Source: Streptomyces violaceorubidus
GTDB taxonomy: Bacteria; Actinomycetota; Actinomycetes; Streptomycetales; Streptomycetaceae
Direction of reading: 5' to 3'
DNA length: 64,000 nt
NCBI RefSeq assembly: GCF_000717995.1
Contig: NZ_JODM01000025.1
Span: 124,001 to 188,000 of the forward strand
Of this stretch, positions 1-8,876 are shown in pieces. Within the stretch, counting starts at the first letter, position 1. Each line of letters opens with the position of its first letter. A model generated the notes under the pieces. The model saw only the letters and a list, made by a program, of their open reading frames with translations, was not told the origin of the DNA and searched no databases. Made by a program: the position numbers and the translations under genes.

Positions 1-1
1 G

Positions 2-826
2 GTCGGCGGCGACGGACTGTGGAACGTCCACGTGCACGTCGACGACGCCGGCGCCGCCGTGGAGGCGGGCGTCGAGGCCGGGCGGCCGTACCGGATCCGC
101 ATCACCCACTTCGGGCACGGCGACGCGCACACCACCGGGACCGGGCGCCCGCCCCGGGAACGCACCCAGCGCGCCGTGGTGGCCGTCGTACCGGGGGAGG
201 GGCTGGCGGCGCTGTACGCCGAGGCCGGCGCGACCACCCTTCTCGCGCGCCCCGGGGAGCCGCCCGCGAGCGGCGAGCTGGTCCAGGCCGTCCGGCGTGC
301 CCACGCGCGCGAGGTGGTGCTGCTGCCCAACGACGCGGAGCTGCGCCACACCGCCGCCGCGGCGGCCGAGCAGGCCCGGGCCGGGGGCATCCGCGTCGCC
401 CTCATCCCGACCCGTTCCGCGGTCCAGGGCATCGCCGCGCTCGCCGTGCACGAGCCCGAGCGCCGCTTCGACGAGGACGTGGTGGCCATGACCTCGGCGG
501 CCGGCGCCACCCGTCACGCCGAGGTCACCGTCGCCGAACGCCAGTCCTGGACCACCGCGGGCATCTGCCAGGCCGGTGACGTGCTCGGCCTCATCGACGG
601 CGACGTGGCGGTGATCGGCGCGGACGTCGCACAGGTCGCCGCGACCGTCCTGGACCGCATGCTGTCGGCCGGCGGCGAGCTGGTCACCCTGGTCCTCGGC
701 GACGAGGCGCCCCCGGACGTCGCCGACCATCTGGAGGCGCGGGTCCGGGAGGCGTACCTCGCCGTCGACACCGTGGTCTACCGGGGCGGCCGGCAGGGCG
801 CCCTGCTGCTGGTCGGCGTGGAGTAG
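2..826 (+). CDS. DAK2/FakA-like protein, C-terminal part (5' end outside window)
   Basis: The reading frame is open from the first bases of the window, so the true start lies upstream and only about 274 C-terminal residues are present. An early stretch reads GLWNVHVHVDDAGAAVEAG and is followed by a Rossmann-like region containing VVLLPNDAELRHTA. This pattern is typical of the C-terminal part of DAK2-domain/DegV-fusion proteins (YloV/FakA type), in which a DAK2 nucleotide-binding domain precedes a DegV-like half. In firmicutes FakA phosphorylates fatty acids bound to FakB; whether the actinomycete homologue does so is not shown here. In most actinobacteria the gene lies directly before recG, as it does here. 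The assignment rests on sequence pattern and neighbourhood, because the catalytic DAK2 part cannot be seen. Confidence 0.8.
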   Translation, partial: VGGDGLWNVHVHVDDAGAAVEAGVEAGRPYRIRITHFGHGDAHTTGTGRPPRERTQRAVVAVVPGEGLAALYAEAGATTLLARPGEPPASGELVQAVRRAHAREVVLLPNDAELRHTAAAAAEQARAGGIRVALIPTRSAVQGIAALAVHEPERRFDEDVVAMTSAAGATRHAEVTVAERQSWTTAGICQAGDVLGLIDGDVAVIGADVAQVAATVLDRMLSAGGELVTLVLGDEAPPDVADHLEARVREAYLAVDTVVYRGGRQGALLLVGVE

Positions 827-840
827 GCGCGGCAGCACGG

Positions 841-870
841 GTCGGCACGGGTCGGTACGGGTCGGTACGG
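841..870. repeat. short tandem repeat upstream of recG
   Basis: Three head-to-tail copies of a 10-nt unit (gtcggYacgg) fill the gap between the DAK2-like gene and recG. A weaker fourth copy sits at 831-840. No function is apparent. Confidence 0.7.
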
Positions 871-906
871 CGTTCCCCTGGGCCGTTGTCAGTGGCGTGG
901 TGTGCA

Positions 907-3147
907 ATGGATCTCGTGCCCGCACTGCAAGAACCCCTGAAGAAGGTGCTCGGCCCCGCCACCGCGAAGGTAATGGCCGAGCACCTCGGCCTGCACACCG
1001 TCGGCGACCTCCTCCACCACTACCCCCGGAGATACGAGGAGCGCGGTCAGCTCACCCACCTCGCCGACCTGCCCATGGACGAGCACGTCACCGTGGTCGC
1101 GCAGGTCGCCGACGCCCGGCTGCACAGCTTCGCCTCCTCCAAGGCCCCCCGCGGCAAGGGGCAGCGCCTCGAAGTGACCATCACGGACGGCAGCGGCCGC
1201 CTCCAACTGGTCTTCTTCGGCAACGGCGTGCACAAGCCCCACAAGGAACTCCTGCCCGGCACCCGCGCGATGTTCGCCGGGAAGGTCTCCGTCTTCAACC
1301 GCCGCCTGCAACTGGCCCATCCGGCGTACGAGTTGCTGCGCGGTGACACCGAGGGAGAGGAAACCGTCGAGTCGTGGGCGGGCGCCCTCATCCCCCTCTA
1401 CCCGGCCACCGCCAAGCTGGAGTCCTGGAAGCTCGCCAAGGCGATCCAGACGGTGCTGCCCAGCGCCCAGGAGGCGGTCGACCCGCTCCCCGACTCCCTG
1501 CGCGAGGGCCGGGGCCTGGTCTCCCTGCCCGAGGCCCTCCTCAAGATCCACCGCCCGCACACCAAGGCCGACATCGAGGACGCCCGCGCCCGTCTGAAGT
1601 GGGACGAGGCCTTCGTCCTCCAGGTCGCCCTCGCGCGCCGCCGCCACGCCGAGACCCAACTCCCCGCCGTCCCCAGGAGGCCCCGCCCGGACGGCCTGCT
1701 CACCGCCTTCGACGACCGCCTCCCCTTCACCCTCACCGACGGCCAGCAGCGGGTCTCCCGCGAGATCTTCGACGACCTCGCCACCGACCACCCGATGCAC
1801 CGGCTGCTCCAGGGCGAGGTGGGCAGCGGCAAGACCCTGGTCGCCCTGCGCGCCATGCTCGCCGTCGTCGACTCCGGCGGGCAGGCCGTGATGCTGGCGC
1901 CCACCGAGGTGCTCGCCCAGCAGCACCACCGGTCGGTCGTCGAGATGATGGGCGAGCTGGCCGAGGGCGGGATGCTGGGCGGCGCCGAGCATGCCACCAA
2001 GGTGGTGCTGCTCACGGGTTCCATGGGCGCCGCCGCCCGCCGGCACGCCCTGCTCGACCTGGCCACCGGTGAGGCGGGCATCGTCATCGGCACGCACGCG
2101 CTGATCGAGGACAAGGTCCAGTTCCACGACCTCGGCCTGGTCGTCGTCGACGAGCAGCACCGCTTCGGCGTCGAGCAGCGCGACGCCCTGCGCGGCAAGG
2201 GCAAGCAGCCCCCGCACCTGCTCGTCATGACCGCCACGCCCATCCCGCGCACCGTCGCGATGACCGTCTTCGGCGACCTGGAGACCTCCGTCCTGGATCA
2301 GCTCCCGGCCGGCCGGTCCCCGATCGCCAGCCATGTCGTCCCGGCCGCGGACAAGCCGCACTTCCTCGCCCGGGCCTGGGAGCGCGTGCGCGAGGAGGTC
2401 TCCAACGGCCACCAGGCCTACGTCGTCTGCCCGCGCATCGGCGACGAGGACGACGACCCGAGGAAGGACGCGGGGAAGGCTCCGAAGAAGAAGGCCGCGC
2501 AGGACGGTCCCCCCGAGGGAGACGCCGACAAGCGGCCTCCGCTCGCCGTCCTCGACGTCGCCGAGGGTCTCGCCAAGGGGCCGCTCCAGGGCCTCGGGGT
2601 GGAGGTCCTGCACGGCAGGATGCAGCCCGACGACAAGGACGCGGTGATGCGCCGCTTCGCCGCCGGGGAGACCGACGTCCTGGTCGCCACCACCGTCATC
2701 GAGGTCGGTGTGAACGTCCCCAACGCCACCGCCATGGTGATCATGGACGCCGACCGCTTCGGCGTCTCCCAGCTGCACCAGTTGCGCGGCCGGGTCGGGC
2801 GCGGCTCCGCCCCCGGCCTGTGCCTGCTGGTCAGCGAGATGCCCGAGGCCAGCGCGGCCCGGCAGCGGCTGAACGCGGTCGCGAGCACCCGCGACGGCTT
2901 CGAGCTCTCCCGCATCGACCTCGAACAGCGCCGCGAGGGCGACGTCCTCGGCCAGGCCCAGTCCGGGGCCCGCACCTCCCTGCGCGTCCTCGCCGTCATC
3001 GAGGACGAGGAGATCATCGCGGAGGCGAGACAGGAAGCCGCGGCCGTCGTCGCCGCCGACCCGGAGCTGACCGGCCTGCCGGGGCTGCGCACGGCCCTGG
3101 AGGCGCTGCTGGACGAGGAGCGGGAGCAGTACCTGGAGAAGGGCTGA
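907..3147 (+). CDS. recG: ATP-dependent DNA helicase RecG
   Basis: RecG is a superfamily 2 helicase that remodels stalled replication forks and Holliday junctions. The 746-residue product starts with a helix-rich wedge region (LGLHTVGDLLHHYPRRYEER) and an OB-fold. The helicase core has Walker A GEVGSGKT near residue 303, the DEQH Walker B box in VVDEQHRFG near 414, the SAT-like MTATPIPRT, and the motif VI equivalent QLRGRVGRG near 622. I chose ATG 907; TTG 886 and GTG 892 are in frame upstream, but none has a clear ribosome binding site. A charged Lys/Asp insertion (DEDDDPRKDAGKAPKKK) lies in the second RecA-like lobe and is common in actinobacteria. The next gene, rsmD, starts 55 nt downstream. 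Confidence 0.95.
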   Translation: MDLVPALQEPLKKVLGPATAKVMAEHLGLHTVGDLLHHYPRRYEERGQLTHLADLPMDEHVTVVAQVADARLHSFASSKAPRGKGQRLEVTITDGSGRLQLVFFGNGVHKPHKELLPGTRAMFAGKVSVFNRRLQLAHPAYELLRGDTEGEETVESWAGALIPLYPATAKLESWKLAKAIQTVLPSAQEAVDPLPDSLREGRGLVSLPEALLKIHRPHTKADIEDARARLKWDEAFVLQVALARRRHAETQLPAVPRRPRPDGLLTAFDDRLPFTLTDGQQRVSREIFDDLATDHPMHRLLQGEVGSGKTLVALRAMLAVVDSGGQAVMLAPTEVLAQQHHRSVVEMMGELAEGGMLGGAEHATKVVLLTGSMGAAARRHALLDLATGEAGIVIGTHALIEDKVQFHDLGLVVVDEQHRFGVEQRDALRGKGKQPPHLLVMTATPIPRTVAMTVFGDLETSVLDQLPAGRSPIASHVVPAADKPHFLARAWERVREEVSNGHQAYVVCPRIGDEDDDPRKDAGKAPKKKAAQDGPPEGDADKRPPLAVLDVAEGLAKGPLQGLGVEVLHGRMQPDDKDAVMRRFAAGETDVLVATTVIEVGVNVPNATAMVIMDADRFGVSQLHQLRGRVGRGSAPGLCLLVSEMPEASAARQRLNAVASTRDGFELSRIDLEQRREGDVLGQAQSGARTSLRVLAVIEDEEIIAEARQEAAAVVAADPELTGLPGLRTALEALLDEEREQYLEKG

Positions 3148-3202
3148 CAGACTGGGAACGGACACCGTCCGTCCACCCGAGTACAGCGACAAGGACGCAG
3201 AA

Positions 3203-3790
3203 ATGACCCGCGTGATCGCCGGCAAGGCCGGTGGACGTCGCCTGGCCGTCCCGCCGGGGACCGGTACCCGCCCCACCTCCGACCGCGCGCGCGAGGGCCT
3301 GTTCTCCACCTGGCAGTCCCTGCTCGGCGGCCCGCTGGACGGCGAGCGGGTCCTCGACCTGTACGCGGGCTCCGGCGCCGTCGGCCTGGAGGCGCTCTCG
3401 CGCGGCGCCGGGCACGTCCTGCTCGTCGAGGCCGACGCCCGCGCCGCCCGTACGATCCGGGAGAACGTCAGGGCCATCGGTCTGCCCGGCGCCGAGGTCA
3501 GGGCGGGCAAAGCGGAACAGATCATCCGCACCCCGGCCCCGGACGAGCCGTACGACGTCGTCTTCCTGGACCCGCCGTACGCCGTCTCGGACGACGATCT
3601 TCGGGAGATCCTGCTCACACTCCGTACGCAGGGGTGGCTCGGGACGGAAGTGCTCGTCACCGTGGAGCGCAGCACCAGGGGCGGCGAGTTCCGCTGGCCG
3701 GACGGCTTCGAAGCGATCCGGGCCCGTCGCTACGGCGAGGGAACGTTTTGGTACGGTCGCGCCGCCTCTACGTGCGAAGACGCACGATGA
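3203..3790 (+). CDS. rsmD: 16S rRNA (guanine-966-N2)-methyltransferase RsmD
   Basis: RsmD is a SAM-dependent methyltransferase that modifies G966 of 16S rRNA (E. coli numbering) during 30S assembly. The 195-residue protein has the SAM-binding loop DLYAGSGAVGLEALSRGA from about residue 51 and the catalytic DPPY motif (VVFLDPPYAV) near 122, the standard signature of N2-guanine methyltransferases. The start ATG follows an AAGGA-type ribosome binding site. The stop lies 26 nt before the GTG start of coaD. The rsmD-coaD pair is widespread in bacteria. Confidence 0.94.
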   Translation: MTRVIAGKAGGRRLAVPPGTGTRPTSDRAREGLFSTWQSLLGGPLDGERVLDLYAGSGAVGLEALSRGAGHVLLVEADARAARTIRENVRAIGLPGAEVRAGKAEQIIRTPAPDEPYDVVFLDPPYAVSDDDLREILLTLRTQGWLGTEVLVTVERSTRGGEFRWPDGFEAIRARRYGEGTFWYGRAASTCEDAR

Positions 3791-3816
3791 CCGGACCGGA
3801 GAGCGAGGGAACTCAA

Positions 3817-4296
3817 GTGCGCCGTGCCGTCTGTCCCGGGTCGTTCGACCCGATCACCAACGGACACCTCGACATCATCGCCCGGGCCTCCAGCTTGTAC
3901 GACGAGGTCTACGTCGCCGTGATGATCAACCAGGCGAAGAAGGGCCTGTTCGAGATCGAGGAGCGGATCGACCTGATCCGCCAGGTCACCGCCGAGTACG
4001 GCAACGTCCGCATCGAGTCCTTCCACGGCCTGCTCGTCGACTTCTGCAAGCAGCGCGAGATCCCGGCCATCGTCAAGGGCCTGCGCGCGGTCAGCGACTT
4101 CGACTACGAGCTGCAGATGGCCCAGATGAACAACGGCCTCTCCGGCGTGGAGACCCTCTTCATCCCCACCAACCCCACCTACAGCTTCCTGTCGTCCTCC
4201 CTGGTCAAGGAGGTCGCGACCTGGGGCGGCGACGTCGCCCACCTGGTGCCGCCGCTGGTCCTGGACGCCCTCACCGAGCGCCTGAGGAACCGCTGA
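3817..4296 (+). CDS. coaD: phosphopantetheine adenylyltransferase CoaD
   Basis: CoaD transfers AMP from ATP to 4'-phosphopantetheine, the penultimate step of coenzyme A synthesis. The N-terminal nucleotide-binding signature CPGSFDPITNGHLDI is present, as is the C-terminal PTNPTYSFLSSSLVKEVA that matches the ISSTxVRE region. GTG 3817 has a GAGGGA site just upstream and gives 159 residues, the normal family length. ATG 3787 is in frame and overlaps the rsmD stop as ATGA, but would add ten non-conserved residues. Confidence 0.95.
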   Translation: MRRAVCPGSFDPITNGHLDIIARASSLYDEVYVAVMINQAKKGLFEIEERIDLIRQVTAEYGNVRIESFHGLLVDFCKQREIPAIVKGLRAVSDFDYELQMAQMNNGLSGVETLFIPTNPTYSFLSSSLVKEVATWGGDVAHLVPPLVLDALTERLRNR

Positions 4297-4429
4297 CCGG
4301 CCCCACGCGCAGCCACCGCCACCGCCCACGGAGCCTGACAAACCGTCACCCGGTGTCCCCCGGACACCCCAGGGTCGTACAGTCGTCCCGTCCGTCTCCA
4401 ACACAGCTGTAGAGAGTGGCGAGCACACG

Positions 4430-5548
4430 GTGGACGTGCAGAACAAGCTCGACGAGATCACCGCGATGGTCTCCGGCGCCCGCGCCATGCCCATGTCGGC
4501 CTCGTGCGTGGTCAACCGCGCCGAACTGCTCTCGATGCTGGAAGAGCTGCGCGCCCAGCTGCCCGGTTCCCTCGCCCAGGCGCAGGAGCTGATCGGCGAC
4601 CGCGAGCAGATGGTCGCGCAGGCCCGCCAGGAGGCCGACCGGATCATCGAGAGCGCGCACGCCGAGCGCGGCTCCCTGATCGCCGACACCGAGGTCGCCC
4701 GCCGCTCCCAGGCCGAGGCCGACCGGATCCTCGCCGAGGCCCGCCAGGAGGCCGAGGAGGTCCGCGCCGAGGCCGACGACTACGTCGACTCCAAGCTCGC
4801 CAACTTCGAGGTCGTCCTCACCAAGACCCTCGGCTCCGTCGGCCGGGGCCGCGAGAAGCTCCTCGGCACCGGACCGGGGCTCGACGAGAACGGCTACGAG
4901 GACGAGGACGCCCCCGAGCGCAGCCACGACCCGGAGACCCTGCGCCGCGACGCCGACACCTACGTCGACACCAAGCTCGGCGCCTTCGAGGCCGTGCTGG
5001 CCAAGACGCTGGAAGCGGTCGGCAAGGGCCGCCAGAAGCTGCACGGCCGCATCGCCACCGACGACCTCGGCGTCCTCGCGGACGACATGACCACCGTCCA
5101 GCACTCCAGCGACGCCGACTACCTCGCCGGTCTCGCGGGCCTCGCCGACGCCCCCGCCGAGCGGCCCGGACAGCCCCAGTACGGCGAGCAGCAGCCCGCG
5201 GCGGCCCAGGCGCCGCCCCAGGCCGTCCCGGAGATGCCGGCCCAGGAACCGGCGTACGGCTACGCACCCCAGCAGCCCGACCCGTACGCGGCCTACCAGC
5301 ACACCTACGACGGAGCACAGGACCCGTACGGCTACCAGCAGCAGGCCGCCGACCCGTACGCCTACCCGTACGACGGCGGGCAGCAGACGTACGGCGGACA
5401 GCAGGGCTACGCCCAGGCCCAGCCCCCGCAGCAGCCCCCGGGCGGCCCGCAGGCCCAGCCGCAGACGCTCGACGAGACCAGCCTCTTCGACACCAGCATG
5501 ATCAGTGCCGAGCAGCTGCGGGCGTACGAACAGGGCCGCGGACTCTAG
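4430..5548 (+). CDS. DivIVA-like coiled-coil protein with duplicated YVDxKL module
   Basis: This 372-residue protein starts with a helical segment and a long Ala/Glu/Arg coiled coil (about 40-120), as in DivIVA-related or cell-division-initiation proteins of actinomycetes. Two homologous modules follow: one around Tyr118 (YVDSKLANFEVVLTKTL, then VGRGREKL) and one around Tyr178 (YVDTKLGAFEAVLAKTL, then VGKGRQKL). The last 130 residues are Gln/Pro/Tyr-rich, with repeated DPYAY, QQPD and YGG-type units, and are probably disordered. No membrane segment or signal peptide is seen. The GTG start lacks a strong ribosome binding site. I infer a scaffold or polarity role from the coiled coil; the exact function is unknown. 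It sits between coaD and the YceD-rpmF-rnc group. Confidence 0.8.
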   Translation: MDVQNKLDEITAMVSGARAMPMSASCVVNRAELLSMLEELRAQLPGSLAQAQELIGDREQMVAQARQEADRIIESAHAERGSLIADTEVARRSQAEADRILAEARQEAEEVRAEADDYVDSKLANFEVVLTKTLGSVGRGREKLLGTGPGLDENGYEDEDAPERSHDPETLRRDADTYVDTKLGAFEAVLAKTLEAVGKGRQKLHGRIATDDLGVLADDMTTVQHSSDADYLAGLAGLADAPAERPGQPQYGEQQPAAAQAPPQAVPEMPAQEPAYGYAPQQPDPYAAYQHTYDGAQDPYGYQQQAADPYAYPYDGGQQTYGGQQGYAQAQPPQQPPGGPQAQPQTLDETSLFDTSMISAEQLRAYEQGRGL

Positions 5549-5692
5549 CGGCAGAGGGGTGCCCCGGCCCGGATTGGGCCGAGAGCGAATGGTCCAGTAT
5601 CCTGGCTCTTCGGTCGCGCGTACGTCCGCGATCGCCGCTGCCCGGGAACACCGAAGGGCGGCACCCCCCACCCACGAAGACCGAAAGCAGGA

Positions 5693-6346
5693 ATGGTTCT
5701 GAACGCGCGCCTCGACCACCGCGACCCCCTCGTGTTCGACACACACGAGCTGGGACGGCGGCCCGGTGCGCTCCAGCGCCTGACCCGCACGGTCGACGCT
5801 CCCAAGGACTTCGGTCTCCAGGGAGTCGTCGGGGTGCCGGAAGGCGCCCCGGTGGAGCTCGATCTCCGGCTCGAGTCGGTCATGGAAGGGGTGCTCGTCA
5901 CAGGCACCGCCCGTGCCAGGGCCGAGGGGGAGTGCGTAAGGTGTCTGGAGCCGCTGGAGCAGCAGCTCGAAGCGGACTTCCAGGAGCTGTTCTCGTACCC
6001 TGACGCCGACGACCGTGGCCGCCCCGTGGCGGAACCGGGCGACGACGCCGAGGACGACGAGGACAGGTTCTTCGTCGAGGACGGACTGATCGGCCTCGAA
6101 CCCGTGCTGCGCGACGCGGTGGTGCTCGCACTGCCGATGCAGCCGGTGTGCCAGGAAGACTGCCAGGGTCTGTGCTCCGAGTGCGGAGTGCGCCTGTCGG
6201 ACGACCCGGACCACCACCACGACGCCGTCGACATCCGTTGGGCGGCATTGCAGGGACTCGCCGGTTCACTCGGAGACGGCGAGAAGGACGAGATGAGCGG
6301 CGACGGGCCAGAGTCCGGGGACGCCGCCGAGAAGCAGGAGAAGTAG
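5693..6346 (+). CDS. YceD/DUF177-family protein
   Basis: The 217-residue product matches the YceD (DUF177) family, whose genes almost always precede rpmF. The recognisable core is [31 protein letters not shown], followed by the C-terminal [16 protein letters not shown] cysteine cluster near residue 153, a likely metal site. The family has been linked to 23S rRNA accumulation or 50S assembly in plants and bacteria; that role is taken from the family and is not shown here. ATG 5693 follows AGCAGGA. The gene ends 2 nt before the GTG of rpmF, so the two are probably translationally coupled. Confidence 0.88.
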   Translation: MVLNARLDHRDPLVFDTHELGRRPGALQRLTRTVDAPKDFGLQGVVGVPEGAPVELDLRLESVMEGVLVTGTARARAEGECVRCLEPLEQQLEADFQELFSYPDADDRGRPVAEPGDDAEDDEDRFFVEDGLIGLEPVLRDAVVLALPMQPVCQEDCQGLCSECGVRLSDDPDHHHDAVDIRWAALQGLAGSLGDGEKDEMSGDGPESGDAAEKQEK

Positions 6347-6348
6347 CC

Positions 6349-6522
6349 GTGGCTGTTCCGAAGCGGAAGATGTCGCGCAGCAACACGCGCCACCGCCGGT
6401 CGCAGTGGAAGGCTGCGGTCCCCACCCTGGTTGCGTGCGAGCGCTGCCACGAGCCCAAGCAGCAGCACATCGCGTGCCCGTCTTGCGGCACTTACAACAA
6501 GCGCCAGGTCCTCGAGGTCTGA
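6349..6522 (+). CDS. rpmF: 50S ribosomal protein L32
   Basis: L32 is a small zinc-ribbon protein of the large ribosomal subunit. The 57-residue product starts [20 protein letters not shown] after the initiator and carries both Cys pairs (CERCHE and CPSCG), so it is the zinc-binding form. The GTG start directly follows the upstream stop and has GCAGGAGAAG as its ribosome binding site. rnc begins 19 nt after the stop. Confidence 0.97.
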   Translation: MAVPKRKMSRSNTRHRRSQWKAAVPTLVACERCHEPKQQHIACPSCGTYNKRQVLEV

Positions 6523-6541
6523 GCGGCTGGTGAGAGGCACT

Positions 6542-7357
6542 GTGTCAGTCCCCAAGAAGGCGGAAGACGCCAAGGCGGACCCCGCCAAGAAGAAGGCGGA
6601 CACCCAGGCCTCGTCCCACACGCTTCTGGAAGGGCGGCTCGGCTATCAGCTCGAGTCCGCCCTTCTGGTGCGTGCACTGACCCACCGTTCCTACGCGTAC
6701 GAGAACGGCGGTCTGCCGACGAACGAGCGGCTGGAGTTCCTCGGTGACTCCGTCCTCGGCCTCGTCGTCACGGACACGCTGTACCGCACCCACCCCGACC
6801 TGCCCGAAGGCCAGCTGGCCAAGTTGCGGGCCGCGGTGGTCAACTCGCGTGCGCTGGCGGAGGTGGGCCGTGGGCTCGAACTCGGCTCCTTCATCCGGCT
6901 CGGCCGCGGTGAAGAGGGCACGGGTGGCCGGGACAAGGCGTCCATCCTCGCCGACACCCTCGAAGCGGTGATCGGCGCGGTCTATCTCGACCAGGGCCTC
7001 GACGCGGCCTCCGAACTGGTGCACCGCCTGTTCGACCCGCTGATCGAGAAGTCCTCGAACCTCGGTGCCGGCCTGGACTGGAAGACCAGCCTCCAGGAAC
7101 TCACCGCGACCGAAGGGCTCGGCGTCCCCGAGTACCTGGTCACGGAGACCGGTCCCGACCACGAGAAGACCTTCACCGCTGCCGCCCGCGTCGGAGGCGT
7201 CTCGTACGGCACCGGCACCGGCCGCAGCAAGAAGGAGGCGGAGCAGCAGGCCGCGGAATCCGCGTGGCGGTCCATCCGGGCCGCGGCGGACGAGCGCGCC
7301 AAGGCGACGGCGAACTCCGTCGACGTGGACCCCGACGAGGCGTCCGCCTCCGCCTGA
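6542..7357 (+). CDS. rnc: ribonuclease III
   Basis: RNase III cleaves double-stranded RNA in rRNA maturation and mRNA decay. In S. coelicolor the orthologue is AbsB, needed for normal antibiotic production. The 271-residue product has the catalytic signature [13 protein letters not shown] near residue 60, the second acidic cluster [15 protein letters not shown], and a C-terminal double-stranded RNA-binding domain beginning at [14 protein letters not shown] with the KKEAEQQAA helix. A Lys/Ala-rich N-terminal extension precedes the RNase domain. I prefer GTG 6542 because GAGAGG lies four bases upstream; GTG 6530 would add four residues and is also possible. Confidence 0.95.
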   Translation: MSVPKKAEDAKADPAKKKADTQASSHTLLEGRLGYQLESALLVRALTHRSYAYENGGLPTNERLEFLGDSVLGLVVTDTLYRTHPDLPEGQLAKLRAAVVNSRALAEVGRGLELGSFIRLGRGEEGTGGRDKASILADTLEAVIGAVYLDQGLDAASELVHRLFDPLIEKSSNLGAGLDWKTSLQELTATEGLGVPEYLVTETGPDHEKTFTAAARVGGVSYGTGTGRSKKEAEQQAAESAWRSIRAAADERAKATANSVDVDPDEASASA

Positions 7358-7374
7358 CCCGTCCACCGCACGGC

Positions 7375-7410
7375 CCGAACGCCCGCCCCGTCTCCGGGGC
7401 GGGCGTTCGG
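7375..7410 (+). terminator. strong hairpin terminator after rnc
   Basis: A perfect 16-bp stem (7375-7390 with 7395-7410) closes a four-base loop between rnc and mutM. There is no long U tract, which is usual for Streptomyces terminators. It probably ends the YceD-rpmF-rnc transcript. Confidence 0.8.
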
Positions 7411-7462
7411 CTCGTCCCATCCGTCAACCGGACCGGTCCACCGGCCTGCCCGAGGGGAAGCC

Positions 7463-8323
7463 ATGCCCGAGTTGCCCGAGGTGGAGGTCGTACGGCGCGG
7501 CCTGGAGCGCTGGGTCGCCCACCGGACCGTCGCCGACGCCGAGGTGCTGCACCCGCGCGCGGTACGCCGGCACCTCGCCGGCCCCGACGACTTCGCCCAC
7601 CGCCTGGGGGGCCACCGCATCGGCACCCCGAGCCGCCGCGGCAAGTACCTGTGGCTGCCGCTGGAGGACACCGACCAGGCGGTCCTCGCCCACCTCGGCA
7701 TGAGCGGCCAGCTCCTGGTCCAGCCGCACGAGACACCCGCCGAGAAGCACCTGCGCATCCGGGTCCGCTTCACCGACGCCCTCGGCACCGAGCTGCGCTT
7801 CGTCGACCAGCGCACCTTCGGCGGCCTCTCCCTGCACGAGACCACCCCCGACGGACTGCCCGACGTCATCGCGCACATCGCCCGCGACCCGCTGGACCCG
7901 CTCTTCGACGACGAGGCGTTCCACCTCGCCCTGCGCCGCAAACGCACCACGATCAAACGGGCCCTGCTCGACCAGTCCCTGATCAGCGGCGTCGGCAACA
8001 TCTACGCGGACGAGGCCCTGTGGCGCGCCCGCCTGCACTACGAACGCCCCACGGCCACCCTCACCCGCCCCCGCACCACCGAACTCCTCGGCCACGTCCG
8101 GGACGTGATGAACGCCGCCCTCGCCGTCGGCGGCACCAGCTTCGACAGCCTGTACGTCAACGTCAACGGGGAGTCCGGCTACTTCGACCGCTCGCTCGAC
8201 GCGTACGGCCGCGAGGGCCTGCCCTGCCGCCGCTGCGCCACACCGATGCGCCGCCGGCCGTGGATGAACCGCTCCAGCTACTTCTGCCCCAGGTGCCAGC
8301 GGGCGCCGAGGGTCACGGCGTAG
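7463..8323 (+). CDS. mutM: formamidopyrimidine-DNA glycosylase
   Basis: MutM (Fpg) excises 8-oxoguanine and ring-opened purines and then nicks the abasic site. The protein begins MPELPEVE, so the catalytic N-terminal Pro and the adjacent Glu are intact. It has the H2TH segment ([20 protein letters not shown]) and the C-terminal zinc finger CRRCATPM...YFCPRCQ. At 286 residues it has the usual length. AGGGGAAG precedes the start. The gene is convergent with, and overlaps by 11 bp, the HxlR gene. Confidence 0.96.
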   Translation: MPELPEVEVVRRGLERWVAHRTVADAEVLHPRAVRRHLAGPDDFAHRLGGHRIGTPSRRGKYLWLPLEDTDQAVLAHLGMSGQLLVQPHETPAEKHLRIRVRFTDALGTELRFVDQRTFGGLSLHETTPDGLPDVIAHIARDPLDPLFDDEAFHLALRRKRTTIKRALLDQSLISGVGNIYADEALWRARLHYERPTATLTRPRTTELLGHVRDVMNAALAVGGTSFDSLYVNVNGESGYFDRSLDAYGREGLPCRRCATPMRRRPWMNRSSYFCPRCQRAPRVTA

Positions 8324-8717
8324 GCATCCGCTGCGCGTCGTACCGCTCGCGCGAGGCCAGGACCTCGTCCATCCGCCCCTCCAGGCACTGGATGAGCGCC
8401 TTGAGCCGCTCGGCCACCTCGCGCCCGAGCGGCGTGAGCTCGTAGTCCACGCGCGGCGGGTTGGTCGGCTGGGCCTCGCGGTGCACCAGCCCGTCGCGCT
8501 CCAGCGCGTGCAGGGTCTGGGCCAGCATCTTCTCGCTGACGCCGTCCACCCGGCGCCGCAGCTCGTTGAACCGGAGGGAACCCTCGTGCAGCGCGCCGAG
8601 CGTCAGCGCGCCCCAGCGCCCGGTGACATGCTCCAGGGTGCCGCGCGAGGGACAGGCCCGGGAGAACACGTCGTACGGCAGATCCTGCTCCGCCGTGCGC
8701 TCCTGCATGGTCGACAT
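8313..8717 (-). CDS. HxlR-family transcriptional regulator
   Basis: The 134-residue product is a single winged-helix domain of the HxlR type. It has the conserved N-terminal cysteine context ([19 protein letters not shown]), a recognition region [21 protein letters not shown] and a wing ending in [14 protein letters not shown]. HxlR proteins are small DNA-binding regulators, often responsive to electrophiles or redox through that Cys. I chose ATG 8717 (MSTMQERT); an in-frame extension upstream lacks conservation features. No target gene is obvious, because the upstream neighbour on the same strand is an unrelated CAP-domain gene. Confidence 0.88.
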   Translation of the reverse strand: MSTMQERTAEQDLPYDVFSRACPSRGTLEHVTGRWGALTLGALHEGSLRFNELRRRVDGVSEKMLAQTLHALERDGLVHREAQPTNPPRVDYELTPLGREVAERLKALIQCLEGRMDEVLASRERYDAQRMPTP

Positions 8718-8876
8718 GCGTCCAGCGTACGTGAGCACAGCGCTGCGCCGCAGGTCGCGCTGAACGAGGGACAGCGCCGGGCCGGCGGTCCCGGGCCCGC
8801 CGGGCACAAGGGGCGGCCGTGCCGCCCAGGAGGAAGAAGCGCGGGCCCAGGAGAAAGCCCGGGAAGACCGAAGCCC

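Noticed and set aside
889..3675. Long open frame on the minus strand opposite recG and rsmD
   Set aside because: It is a GC-bias shadow: no conserved domains, and RecG and RsmD are unmistakable on the other strand.
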